A stretch of 44,348 nt of DNA, taken from positions 1 to 44,348 of IMG/VR virus record IMGVR_UViG_3300009183_000139, one strand, 5' to 3'. Both the position numbers and the translations under genes were made by a program. Each line of letters opens with the position of its first letter. Position 1 is the stretch's first letter. The notes under the pieces are model-generated. The model ran no database searches and was not told where the DNA came from. It worked only from the letters and a program-made list of their open reading frames with translations. This stretch comes from a virus. Of this stretch, positions 30,993 to 38,891 are shown piece after piece.

Positions 30993-31224
30993 TTTTTGTT
31001 TTCTCAGCGCCAACAATTTCCCAATGACTTCCGTCACACTTGACAAAAATCTTACGACCAAAAACCGTCACAAAACCATACTCACCGTCTTGATACACAT
31101 TGACCGGATCAGGAATAATGGTCACTGTACGGGGCGTCTCACAGTAATCCCAGCGTCTGGTGGGCAGTTTATTTTTGAAGTACATGTAATTTTGACTACC
31201 TGTAACAAAAAGTTTTACCTTCAT
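30964..31224 (-). CDS. Small early protein (86 aa)
   Basis: An 86-residue basic protein with beta-strand character (MKVKLFVTGSQNYMYFKNKL, VTIIPDPVNVYQDGEYGFVTVFG), ending in FVALDQ. It looks like a small barrel fold, without a recognised family. An AGAGGG ribosome site precedes its ATG; the leader differs from the AGGAGCCA type of the other early genes. It is read from P3 (31255-31283). Its last codons and stop form part of promoter P2. Confidence 0.7.
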   Translation of the reverse strand: MKVKLFVTGSQNYMYFKNKLPTRRWDYCETPRTVTIIPDPVNVYQDGEYGFVTVFGRKIFVKCDGSHWEIVGAEKTKSNTFVALDQ

Positions 31225-31254
31225 AATCTGCCCTCTTTTGCGTTGTATGTCCGT

Positions 31255-31283
31255 ATTATAGCATTTTGGGAATTATTGGTCAA
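31255..31283 (-). promoter_or_regulatory. Early sigma70 promoter P3
   Basis: Minus-strand -35 TTGACC (31283-31278), 17-bp spacer, -10 TATAAT (31260-31255). Spacer bases are nearly identical to those of P2 and P4. Confidence 0.88.
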
Positions 31284-31301
31284 GTACTACTAGAGTGTTA
31301 C
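31261..31301. repeat. Promoter-repeat copy 2
   Basis: 41-bp repeat matching 31543-31583 with two differences (a g/a change at position 9 and another at 37). It covers the -35 and spacer of P3 plus the stop codon of the 31298 gene. Confidence 0.9.
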
Positions 31302-31507
31302 TTTTTAAAAGCTTCAAAGAAACGAGTATTTATTTCGTCCATTTCTGCTTGCTCCACATAGAAGTCAGTAGTAGGATCGTAGTACTGGCCCTCTTTGTTG
31401 TCATAATACAACACACGGCCACTAAAGTTAAACGGGCCTTCCAGTCCTGCACGAGCACTGTATCGGTCACGCATGACGTCTTGGGTGTCAACCACACGAT
31501 ATCCCAT
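31298..31507 (-). CDS. Small early protein (69 aa)
   Basis: A 69-residue protein starting at the ATG at 31507 behind AGGAGCCAGCA, the same leader as the 30733 gene. It is charged and rich in Tyr and Asp (VLYYDNKEGQYYDPTTDFYV), with a C-terminal helix (AEMDEINTRFFEAFKK). Not recognised. Its stop lies within repeat copy 2. Early expression from P4 is inferred. Confidence 0.7.
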   Translation of the reverse strand: MGYRVVDTQDVMRDRYSARAGLEGPFNFSGRVLYYDNKEGQYYDPTTDFYVEQAEMDEINTRFFEAFKK

Positions 31508-31536
31508 TGCTGGCTCCTGTTTGTTTGTAAGCCACA

Positions 31537-31565
31537 ATTATAGCATTTTGAGAATTATTGGTCAA
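31537..31565 (-). promoter_or_regulatory. Early sigma70 promoter P4
   Basis: Minus-strand -35 TTGACC (31565-31560), 17-bp spacer, -10 TATAAT (31542-31537). It lies between the glycosyltransferase stop (31580) and the 31298 gene. Confidence 0.88.
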
Positions 31566-31583
31566 GTACTACTAGAGTATTAC
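31543..31583. repeat. Promoter-repeat copy 3
   Basis: Near-identical to 31261-31301. It carries the -35 and spacer of P4 and the stop codon of the glycosyltransferase gene, so the unit spans a gene end plus the next gene's promoter. Confidence 0.9.
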
Positions 31584-32320
31584 TGCCAAAAATTGGCTAT
31601 TATGGGGTCATTGATTTCGTGTGGCTTGGGACGACCGTGGAATACTAGTACACTGGTGCCTGGATTAAGTTTAGCCCCGGACCCAGGATTGATAGCCTGC
31701 CGGCGTTGAAAATTGTATCCACCATCTGCCACTTGCCAACGCCAACTTTGAATATATTGTTGATCAAAATTTCTTCTCTGCCGGTGATCAATTACTGCAC
31801 CCAAGTAGTCTTGATCGCCTTGATATCTACGCACAGTGTCATCAATGTTGAGTCGATCAAAATCTGTCCAAACGTGTGCAAATCGTTCGGTGTTCCAATA
31901 CATTATGCTTGAATTCATTCCTGAAAAAGAAGCCTGTTGCAAATATCTAAAATCTCGTATGGTCCAAAAATAATCAAGATGACAGTCTAACATCCAATCC
32001 AGTTGATCTATTATAACCACGTCAAGATCCATGTACAACAAATTGCCTGAATGATGCTCGGGATTGAACAACTGCATCTTGTACCACCATTCACGTTTGG
32101 GTCCTGAAATGCCGGGCCATTCTTTCACCACATGTTTGATCATGTGCGAGGGCACTGACCTGTCTGCTTCAGTGTACACATGAAAACGTATACCATCTTG
32201 CAAATTACGGCTCAGCATGTTGTACAGTTTTTCCACATACTGCCAGTCATAACCTGTACCGTGAATAACACAAGCACAGTCAGTTATGCTGTCAGGGCGG
32301 GCGCGATTCTTTTTAGCCAT
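31580..32320 (-). CDS. Glycosyltransferase, GT8-like with DxD
   Basis: A 246-residue protein with GT-A features: an opening strand (CACVIHGTGYDW), a central LLYMDLDVVIID segment whose D-L-D is the nucleotide-sugar metal motif, and a late RYQGDQDYLG segment matching the acceptor-side aspartates of GT8-like enzymes. It probably transfers a sugar in the cytoplasm. The donor is unknown. It overlaps the 32284 gene by 37 nt, long for this genome, so the real start might lie slightly downstream. It is the first of the glycan cassette genes. Confidence 0.75.
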   Translation of the reverse strand: MAKKNRARPDSITDCACVIHGTGYDWQYVEKLYNMLSRNLQDGIRFHVYTEADRSVPSHMIKHVVKEWPGISGPKREWWYKMQLFNPEHHSGNLLYMDLDVVIIDQLDWMLDCHLDYFWTIRDFRYLQQASFSGMNSSIMYWNTERFAHVWTDFDRLNIDDTVRRYQGDQDYLGAVIDHRQRRNFDQQYIQSWRWQVADGGYNFQRRQAINPGSGAKLNPGTSVLVFHGRPKPHEINDPIIANFWQ

Positions 32321-33135
32321 AGTCCTTGTCTCAATTCTTCCACAGTGTATTCAGTGTGGCATATTTTAGCCAGCCATAATTCTCTATCAATATCATAAGG
32401 TTGTTCAATGTCAGGCATGCCCACTGCCACGGGATATGCCAGACTGCTGTGTGCCACAATGGGCCTGCAGCCTGCAATGCCTGCTTGGATGCCTGGTCCT
32501 GAGTTGTGATTTACCACAGCATGACAATTGAAGTGCATGTCAAAACTGTCGTAGGTGTTGGCCATGGGTTTAGCAACTTCCATTGTAACGTTGTCAGGCA
32601 GGTGTGGCATGCGTAATGGTGAACGTGGGTGAGCACGAATGCGTATGGGACGGTCAGTGGAGTTGCGTAACTGTTGAATTTGCATCAACACCCATGATTC
32701 CATGCTGTCAATGCCAGCAACTTGCAAACTGTTTCGATGTTGTGCGGCAATAATAATTTCGGGACCTGGATTCACCTGTTGGGCTAAACTTATTTGCAGA
32801 TGCCGTGGACGACCTAGATCTAAATTGTGCTCATGACCGTAATAGCCATCTCTGGTGATGTGATTAACTGCCAGTTTCCAGGTTGTGCCACGATACAGCG
32901 CACCAATGTCTATCACAATCACCGGCCGGTTTTGGCTGCGATAATGTTCGTACACGGCTTGGTTAGGCCGCATTCTGCCATTCCACAGCACTGACCAAAT
33001 CACTGCGGCATCTGCGGTCATGGAGTTTTCTTGTGTTTGTATGCCTGCGGCTTGGCAGCAGTCCAAAAACGCCGACATCACAGGTTTACTGTTCAATGCA
33101 CATTGGGCAGGAAAATAGGCTATGGTTTTGATCAA
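32284..33135 (-). CDS. GT-B-like glycan transferase (KpsC/S-like)
   Basis: A 283-residue protein of the GT-B type seen in capsule-type transferases. The C-terminal part has DRPIRIRAHPRSPLR (compare TDRPIVIRERNKSR in the 33950 gene) and VVNHNSGPGIQAGIAGCRPIVAHSS, the conserved N-S-x-x-G-x-E/Q-A segment near the donor site. It is one of four paralogues in this region. The start appears to be TTG at 33135, only 14 bp from the divergent gene at 33150. Sugar and acceptor are unknown. Confidence 0.7.
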   Translation of the reverse strand: MIKTIAYFPAQCALNSKPVMSAFLDCCQAAGIQTQENSMTADAAVIWSVLWNGRMRPNQAVYEHYRSQNRPVIVIDIGALYRGTTWKLAVNHITRDGYYGHEHNLDLGRPRHLQISLAQQVNPGPEIIIAAQHRNSLQVAGIDSMESWVLMQIQQLRNSTDRPIRIRAHPRSPLRMPHLPDNVTMEVAKPMANTYDSFDMHFNCHAVVNHNSGPGIQAGIAGCRPIVAHSSLAYPVAVGMPDIEQPYDIDRELWLAKICHTEYTVEELRQGLWLKRIAPALTA

Positions 33136-33149
33136 CTGTAAATACTCTT

Positions 33150-33953
33150 ATGAAATACACTGTAGTTACCACTTTTAATGCTGATGGATACAAGACCTAT
33201 GGATCCAGAATGATTGATACTTTTTTGCGCACTTGGCCCAAAGAAGTGCAACTACAAGTGTACGCCGAAGGTTGTGTTGTCAATCAGACTGCACCCAATT
33301 TACAAGTGTTAAGTTTAGAAGGGTCAAGCCCTAAACTTGTGGCATTTAAAAATACCTGGCGTGATGTGCCCAAGGCCAATGGTGATGTTTCTGCAGATCT
33401 TGTTAGATCAAAAAGAAAAGATGCAGGCAAAGGATTCAAATGGCATGCTGTGAGATTTGCTCACAAGGTGTATGCTATATTTCATGCCGCCCAGCATGCC
33501 ACAACAGATTGGTTGATCTGGATGGATGCTGATATGATTTGCCATAGTCCCATGACAGTGGCAAAACTATCCGAGTTTTTTCCAGACTCCGCAGATCTTT
33601 GTTTTGCTGGACGCAGTAGAAAATTCACCGAATGTGGCCTGTACGGCATGCGCATAACCGAGCCTACAATCAAATCCTGGTTGTCAGATTTCCAACACAT
33701 GTATGATCATGCTGAATCAGGTATATTTGCCCTGGATGAATGGCATGACAGTTATGTATTTGACGCCGTAAGAAAACGTCATGCCTTGCGTGAACTCAAC
33801 TGGACGGCACACCTGCAAATGGGCGAAGGTCATCCACTAATCAATTGCGAATGGGGTGCATATATTGATCACCTCAAGGGTGAGAGAAAAAGTCTTGGCC
33901 GTAGCCGGTCATCAGACATACGAGTCAAAAGAAACGAAAGTTACTGGAGATGA
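33150..33953 (+). CDS. Glycosyltransferase-like protein with DxD
   Basis: A 267-residue protein with an initial beta strand (MKYTVVTTFNADGY), a DWLIWMDADMICHSP segment near residues 123-137 whose D-A-D acts as a metal/nucleotide-sugar motif, and an AGRSRKFTECGLYGMR loop. It resembles GT-A enzymes of aquatic phages. It begins the plus-strand half of the glycan cassette and overlaps the next start by ATGA. A TGTAAATA box precedes it at 33137-33144, too near the ATG to be an ordinary late promoter. Confidence 0.7.
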   Translation: MKYTVVTTFNADGYKTYGSRMIDTFLRTWPKEVQLQVYAEGCVVNQTAPNLQVLSLEGSSPKLVAFKNTWRDVPKANGDVSADLVRSKRKDAGKGFKWHAVRFAHKVYAIFHAAQHATTDWLIWMDADMICHSPMTVAKLSEFFPDSADLCFAGRSRKFTECGLYGMRITEPTIKSWLSDFQHMYDHAESGIFALDEWHDSYVFDAVRKRHALRELNWTAHLQMGEGHPLINCEWGAYIDHLKGERKSLGRSRSSDIRVKRNESYWR

Positions 33954-34753
33954 TATTTCTCAGCAAGAACGGTGATGACGAGTACATTGATATGTATGCA
34001 CAAGGACTTGGACTTGAGCCCACACCGTTGGAGTCATGGCGTTATGAGGACAGCACAGAGCCACTCATGCTACGTGGCATCATGAAACACAAGATCATCA
34101 AACAGTGCTGGGCAGATAACCGACCGTTTAGATACATGGATTCAGGTTACCTGGGTAATCGTCCCAGTTTTAAAAATCCACATGGCTGGAAGCACTGGCA
34201 TAGGATTGTGCCCAACAACCTACAACATGATCAAGTGATACCACGACCCAGTGATCGATGGAATCAACTGGGACTAGAAGCGGCCAATCGCCGACGTGGC
34301 AGTGCAATACTGATTGTGGCACCAGATGAAAAGCCTTGCAAGTTTTATGACATAGAATTAGACACCTGGCTGGCAGAAACTGTGGCCACTATCAAACAAC
34401 ATACTGATAGACCCATCGTCATACGTGAACGCAACAAGAGTCGTACTGATAGAAAAATCAATCGTGTGGAACATGCACTAAATGATGTGCATGCAGTTGT
34501 GACCTTTAACAGCATAGCAGGTACTGAAGCCATATTGGCAGGTACCCCAGTATTTGCCATGGCACCATCAAACGCTGCCAGACCAGTCAGCAACACAGAC
34601 TTGAGTTGCATAGACAATCCATGGTTTCCAGATCGGGATCAGGTGTTGGCCTGGGCATATCATTTGGCCTATGCGCAGTTTCACATAGACGAATTCAAGA
34701 ACGGACGAGCAGAACGTATAATTAAACAAACTGAGGAGATACTGAATGGTTGA
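33950..34753 (+). CDS. GT-B-like glycan transferase (KpsC/S-like)
   Basis: A 267-residue paralogue of the genes at 32284, 37923 and 38857. Shared landmarks are the MLRGIMKHKIIKQCW opening, YMDSGYLGN, VIPRPSDRWNQ, the FYDIELDTWLAETVATIKQHTDRPIVIRER segment and VVTFNSIAGTEAILAGTPVFA. The last segment is the donor-site loop typical of capsule-like GT-B enzymes. The closest relative here is the 38857 gene, with about the same spacing of motifs. It is coupled to its neighbours by ATGA and by an overlap with the FkbM gene. Confidence 0.75.
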   Translation: MIFLSKNGDDEYIDMYAQGLGLEPTPLESWRYEDSTEPLMLRGIMKHKIIKQCWADNRPFRYMDSGYLGNRPSFKNPHGWKHWHRIVPNNLQHDQVIPRPSDRWNQLGLEAANRRRGSAILIVAPDEKPCKFYDIELDTWLAETVATIKQHTDRPIVIRERNKSRTDRKINRVEHALNDVHAVVTFNSIAGTEAILAGTPVFAMAPSNAARPVSNTDLSCIDNPWFPDRDQVLAWAYHLAYAQFHIDEFKNGRAERIIKQTEEILNG

Positions 34754-35393
34754 GCATTATGGATGGAAATTCCCGGACTTTGAAACACACCTTCCGCGAA
34801 TGTTGAAGAAAAGTGTGGACAAAGGTCTCTCAGCTGAATATCAAGTTGCTGTGCGACGCCGAAGTATTGAACTGTGTAAAAATCGGGACCTGGCTCTGGA
34901 CATTGGCGCTAATGTGGGCTTGTGGAGTCGTGACTTTGTTGGCAGTTTTGCTCGTGTGATAGCATTTGAACCAGTGGCTGTGTTCAGAGAATGTTTAGAA
35001 CACAATGTGCAAGGCACAAATTTTGAAGTTCAACCAATTGCCTTGGGCGATCAAGACACCCAAGGCACCATGATCATCACAGAAGATAATTCTGGTCACA
35101 GTCACCTGGACCCTGCTACCATGGGCACAGGCAACGTGCAAGTTGTTCGATTGGACACACTGAATTTTCATGATGTCAGTTATATCAAAATTGACTGCGA
35201 AGGATATGAGTATCGTATTTTGCAAGGTGCAGAACAAACCATTCGCCGTTGTAGGCCTGTGATAGTGATAGAGCAAAAACCACATGATGCCTACAGCAAA
35301 CAATACGGGCAGTTTGCGGCAGTGAAACTGTTGCAAGAATGGGGCATGATCAAACTAGATCAAGTACGTGATGACTGGATCATGGGGTGGTAA
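34746..35393 (+). CDS. FkbM-family methyltransferase
   Basis: A 215-residue SAM-dependent methyltransferase. Motif I LALDIGANVGLWSRDF is near residues 49-64, followed by the acidic VIAFEPVAVFRE strand, and DVSYIKIDCEGYEYRILQGAE, the defining FkbM segment. FkbM enzymes mostly methylate hydroxyl groups of sugars or polyketides, which fits the surrounding glycan genes. A GAGGAG ribosome site lies within the 3' end of the previous gene, and the stop overlaps the next ATG (TAATG). Confidence 0.87.
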   Translation: MVEHYGWKFPDFETHLPRMLKKSVDKGLSAEYQVAVRRRSIELCKNRDLALDIGANVGLWSRDFVGSFARVIAFEPVAVFRECLEHNVQGTNFEVQPIALGDQDTQGTMIITEDNSGHSHLDPATMGTGNVQVVRLDTLNFHDVSYIKIDCEGYEYRILQGAEQTIRRCRPVIVIEQKPHDAYSKQYGQFAAVKLLQEWGMIKLDQVRDDWIMGW

Positions 35394-36043
35394 TGACTGC
35401 ACTTGATCTAGTAGAAATTAAACAAGGATGGTATTGGCCAAAAGATGATACCAATACTTGGAAATTTTTATTAGAAAATTTTGATTTGCCCGGCCGAATA
35501 TCCAGTTATGTTGATGACAAAAAAGTTGTGGTACAAGCTGGCGGCAACTGCGGTATGTATCCAAAACAATATTCAAAAATTTTTGATGCTGTTTATACTT
35601 TTGAACCAGACTGGCTAAATTTTTATTGTTTAGCAATGAATTGCCCTGAAGAAAATATAGTTAAATCTCAAGGATGTCTTGGTAGTGATCCTGGATTGGT
35701 CGATCTTCATATCAAATCTAAGAGTAGAGGAAAAAGTTTTATCAACGGTGATGGTCTTTATCCAATCTATCTGATAGATAATTTGGGACTGACAGCATGT
35801 GATTTGATACACTTGGACATAGAAGGCTATGAATATTTTGCTCTTAGCGGTGCTGTGTCTACTATCAAAAAATTCCAACCAATCATAGCCATCGAAATGT
35901 GGGATCCACCTCCAAATAAATATCTAAATAGATTTGGGGACAACATCAATCAAAAAACCAAAGACCTACTGGCATCATTGGGGTACTCACATGTTGATAC
36001 ACTGAACGAATCTGATTGGATATACACATGCAAACAAAAATAA
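35393..36043 (+). CDS. FkbM-family methyltransferase, second copy
   Basis: A 216-residue protein related to the preceding one: KKVVVQAGGNCGMYPKQYSKIF holds a modified motif I (A-G-G-N-C-G instead of D-I-G-A-N-V-G), YTFEPDWLNFY the acidic strand, and DLIHLDIEGYEYFALSGAV the FkbM segment. The loss of the usual Asp at the start of motif I is worth noting, but many phage members show it. I use the ATG at 35393 (TAATG with the previous stop). The gene is more AT-rich than its neighbour, which suggests separate origins for the two copies. Confidence 0.82.
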   Translation: MTALDLVEIKQGWYWPKDDTNTWKFLLENFDLPGRISSYVDDKKVVVQAGGNCGMYPKQYSKIFDAVYTFEPDWLNFYCLAMNCPEENIVKSQGCLGSDPGLVDLHIKSKSRGKSFINGDGLYPIYLIDNLGLTACDLIHLDIEGYEYFALSGAVSTIKKFQPIIAIEMWDPPPNKYLNRFGDNINQKTKDLLASLGYSHVDTLNESDWIYTCKQK

Positions 36044-36714
36044 TTGTGTTACAAAATAATCAGCTGTCGCAAACAGTGGCACAGGATTGCATAGAACAGG
36101 CCGCAAAATTTGGAATCACTGCTGAAGTGTTTGATGCTGTAAACGGATTTGATGCGCCAAGACATTTGGAATTATTAAACATCAAACCACTGGGAAAATT
36201 CAAAAAAGGGCGAGTGGGGATAATTGGCTGTTTTTTAAGTCATTATTACTTGTGGCTTGATTGTGTCAAACACAATGTTCCGTATCTTGTGCTAGAACAC
36301 GATGGATATTTAATCAAACCACTGCCAGACAACATTTTAGACTTGTTTGATGATGTTATAAAATTAGATTCTGGAAATCCTTACAGCAATTTGTATGAAC
36401 ACTGGTTGGCCACACACTCAAATGATTCATCATCAATTTGGACCATTCGAGATGGTGAACACGGCAGAGGTAATCACGAAACTGCTGCTGGCTGGAATAC
36501 CATGGGAGCCTATGCCTACATCATCAAACCACATGCCGCAGTCAAGCTGATTGACTGGGTCAAAGACCATGGTTTTCTTCCAACTGACTGGTTGATAGGT
36601 ACAAAAATTGTGTCGGTGAGCCATCACTGTCCCTCTATTGCAAGATTACATCCACTGTATGCAAAAGATGGTAATATTAAAAAATTATCTACCACAATGA
36701 ATCTGGAGAAATAA
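36028..36714 (+). CDS. Glycosyltransferase family 25-like
   Basis: A 228-residue protein resembling LPS-biosynthesis GT25 enzymes. It has KIIVLQNNQLSQTVAQDC at the start, DAVNGFDAP, VGIIGCFLSHYYLWLDCV (compare GCxLSHxxxW) and YLVLEHDGYLI, with E-H-D as the donor-site motif. Such enzymes usually add galactose or glucose to lipooligosaccharide. The start is the ATG at 36028; the longer reading from a TTG at 36016 lies in the previous gene. The stop is two bases from the unusual start of the next gene. Confidence 0.8.
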   Translation: MQTKIIVLQNNQLSQTVAQDCIEQAAKFGITAEVFDAVNGFDAPRHLELLNIKPLGKFKKGRVGIIGCFLSHYYLWLDCVKHNVPYLVLEHDGYLIKPLPDNILDLFDDVIKLDSGNPYSNLYEHWLATHSNDSSSIWTIRDGEHGRGNHETAAGWNTMGAYAYIIKPHAAVKLIDWVKDHGFLPTDWLIGTKIVSVSHHCPSIARLHPLYAKDGNIKKLSTTMNLEK

Positions 36715-36715
36715 A

Positions 36716-37396
36716 ATTACAAGCCCTAGCCAATATTATGAAGAATCAGTACGACTGGGTCGTGAGTTTCAACTTAGCAACAAAAATTGGGCTGGATATG
36801 ATGTTGTAAAATATCAAAAGCTCATCAAGGACCTGGTGACTCGATACAATGCTAAAACTCTATTAGACTATGGCTGCGGCAAAGGACAACAATACCAAGA
36901 CCCACTGCCATATGGCATGTTGTCTGGTGAGGCTATGCCTGAAAGTCAGTGGCAAACTTTTGATCAATATCTTGGTGTCACTGTGTATCGTTACGATCCT
37001 TGTGTGGCAGAATTTGAAACCCCACCGCCTACAGATGCCAAATTTGATGGTGTGATATGTACACAGGTATTGAACAGCATACCCGATGATGACATGACCT
37101 GGGTGCGTGAGAAACTTGAGTATCATGCTGAAAAGTTTTGTTTTGTTGGCATAAATTTTCAACGTGCTGCCAAGGGCAAAAAAATCATATACGATTCTGA
37201 CTATTTTCGTGTGCCACGCACTAGAGAATTTTTCCGCAGCTACTATCAAGATTGGACCGGAAGTGACTTGTTTTGGTGGTTCAAAGATCGTCCATACTAC
37301 GCGGAGTGGGCCGACGATCAATTGAGCGGCACCTGGCATGATGTACCAGAAACATTTGTTGGTAAGTATGAGTTTGTGGAAGTGAACCATCGATGA
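36716..37396 (+). CDS. SAM methyltransferase, apparent ATT start
   Basis: A class I methyltransferase of 226 residues: TLLDYGCGKGQQYQ is motif I, and a FDGVICTQVLNSIPDDD motif follows. An ATG/GTG-based reading starts only at GTG 36836, 7 residues before motif I, and loses the helical N-terminus. The in-frame sequence from ATT at 36716 (TSPSQYYEESVRLGREFQLSNKNWAGYD...) looks like a normal methyltransferase N-terminus, has no stop, and is preceded by GGAG 7 nt upstream. An in-frame TGA at 36698-36700 closes the frame before it. Either ATT is used, or a start base has mutated or was misread. Confidence 0.75.
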   Translation: MTSPSQYYEESVRLGREFQLSNKNWAGYDVVKYQKLIKDLVTRYNAKTLLDYGCGKGQQYQDPLPYGMLSGEAMPESQWQTFDQYLGVTVYRYDPCVAEFETPPPTDAKFDGVICTQVLNSIPDDDMTWVREKLEYHAEKFCFVGINFQRAAKGKKIIYDSDYFRVPRTREFFRSYYQDWTGSDLFWWFKDRPYYAEWADDQLSGTWHDVPETFVGKYEFVEVNHR

Positions 37397-37950
37397 TAAT
37401 TGATCCTGAATATCAAGCCCAACTGGCTGACATGCACAGTCAAGGAAAATTTACTAACGGCAGTAAAGTTATTAAAAACATAAAGAGATTTCTAAATCAA
37501 TATAATTTGACTAGTGTGTTAGATTTTGGATGTGGTCATGGTGCCCTGATGGCTAGTATCAATCAAGCATATCCCAACATAGCAATAGATGGCTATGACC
37601 CCGGCAATCCCAAACACAATCGCATGCCTCAACGATCATTTGATGCAGTGGTCAGTGCTGATGTATTTGAACACATAGAGCCTGAACACCTAGCCAGCAC
37701 GTTGCAGTTGATCAGTAGTAAGATACAAGTTGCAGGATGGTTTAGAATTGCCTGCTATCCTGCAAAAAAACACCTGCCCGACGGACGCAATGCTCACTTG
37801 ATTGTACAATCACCCACGTGGTGGCGCCAACAACTGTTGGCCAACATGAATGTGACCATAGTTGCGGAAGAGATTGCTGTGTTTGACAAAAGCCACAAAT
37901 GGCCAGGCATTGTGGGCGAAGTTTACGACGTCACTGTAGAAGTCAAGTAA
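37393..37950 (+). CDS. SAM-dependent methyltransferase
   Basis: A 185-residue class I methyltransferase with motif I SVLDFGCGHGALMASIN near residues 40-56, an acidic second strand (DGYDPGN) and SFDAVVSADVFEHIEPEHL. The last is typical of small-molecule or sugar methyltransferases. The ATG overlaps the previous stop (ATGA). Its 3' end overlaps the convergent gene at 37923 by 28 bp. Substrate unknown; a sugar or lipid carrier in the same cassette is plausible. Confidence 0.85.
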   Translation: MIIDPEYQAQLADMHSQGKFTNGSKVIKNIKRFLNQYNLTSVLDFGCGHGALMASINQAYPNIAIDGYDPGNPKHNRMPQRSFDAVVSADVFEHIEPEHLASTLQLISSKIQVAGWFRIACYPAKKHLPDGRNAHLIVQSPTWWRQQLLANMNVTIVAEEIAVFDKSHKWPGIVGEVYDVTVEVK

Positions 37951-38891
37951 GGCAAAAATTTTTGATAGACACGACCTTGGCTGGCATCTGCATCACTCCA
38001 GTGTGCGGCTGCTAGATCATAAATCCACTGTTGCCTTTTAAATTCAACAGGAGATTCAATAGTTAGAATATCATGATTGGCCACTGCCCATGCCACACAA
38101 CTGCAATCATCCACAAACACCGGTATGCCAGCACACACCGCTGCCACACTGGCCGAGCTGTTGAAAAACACCGCTGAGTGTGCATTTTGCAAATTGTCTA
38201 CTAGTCGGCTGTGGCTGGGATCAATCAATTTGATGTTTTGTCGTTTAGCGTGTTTTTCAGTATAAGCACTGAATTCCAGCATGTCATACTTGCCTGGATG
38301 TGGTCTAACGTGTATGGCACGTTGTGTCACAGTTCTAATTTGATTTATTTTGTCTCGTAGCCAATCCATGGGATTCAAAGTTTTCATTGCAAATCCACCA
38401 TCGCGTTGCATGCAAATCAAGATATGCCCATGCTCGTTATGTTGTGTTGGTTGCAAACTCACGCCTAAATTGTGACTGATCTCTTGCCACTTGGCATCAG
38501 TACTGCTGTGATTGGCGTATTCTGCACGATCATAAAATGGTCCGCCAAGGCTGTATCGCAAGTAGCTGCCGTGGTTGTCAAGATATTTCCAACAACTGGC
38601 ATCAATACACATGGTGTGATTGCCAAGTCTTCGTTGATCAGCAATGATTTGTTTGCGCAAGGTGATATTGCGACCACCGGTGTTTGTTGTGGCCCATCCT
38701 AACATCACGGCTAGTCGGCTGGGGGTGTATTGATGTTCCCATTCTACCACAACCGAATCTCCGGTGGCACGTACACCTTGGGCAAAGCTCTCTAAACACT
38801 CAATTTTCCTTGTGTGTTTTCGAGCATTGGCCACACTACTGATGTACACCACAACGTCAACCACCTTGCAAGATTCTCCAGGCTGTGCCAT
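37923..38891 (-). CDS. GT-B-like glycan transferase (KpsC/S-like)
   Basis: A 322-residue paralogue of the 32284, 33950 and 38857 genes. It has RAIHVRPHPGKYDMLEF (compare RPIRIRAHPRSPLR), and AVFFNSSASVAAVCAGIPVFVDDCS, the donor-site segment. The start at the ATG 38891 overlaps the 38857 gene by 35 nt; alternative GTG codons at about 38864 and 38849 would shorten the overlap. The N-terminal half (LAVMLGWATTNTGGRN) binds the acceptor in this fold. Activity on a surface polysaccharide is inferred. Confidence 0.7.
   Translation of the reverse strand: MAQPGESCKVVDVVVYISSVANARKHTRKIECLESFAQGVRATGDSVVVEWEHQYTPSRLAVMLGWATTNTGGRNITLRKQIIADQRRLGNHTMCIDASCWKYLDNHGSYLRYSLGGPFYDRAEYANHSSTDAKWQEISHNLGVSLQPTQHNEHGHILICMQRDGGFAMKTLNPMDWLRDKINQIRTVTQRAIHVRPHPGKYDMLEFSAYTEKHAKRQNIKLIDPSHSRLVDNLQNAHSAVFFNSSASVAAVCAGIPVFVDDCSCVAWAVANHDILTIESPVEFKRQQWIYDLAAAHWSDADASQGRVYQKFLPYLTSTVTS

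Noticed and set aside
36863-37390. 175-aa minus-strand frame
   Set aside because: Opposite the methyltransferase with a clear motif I; the reading has no family features.
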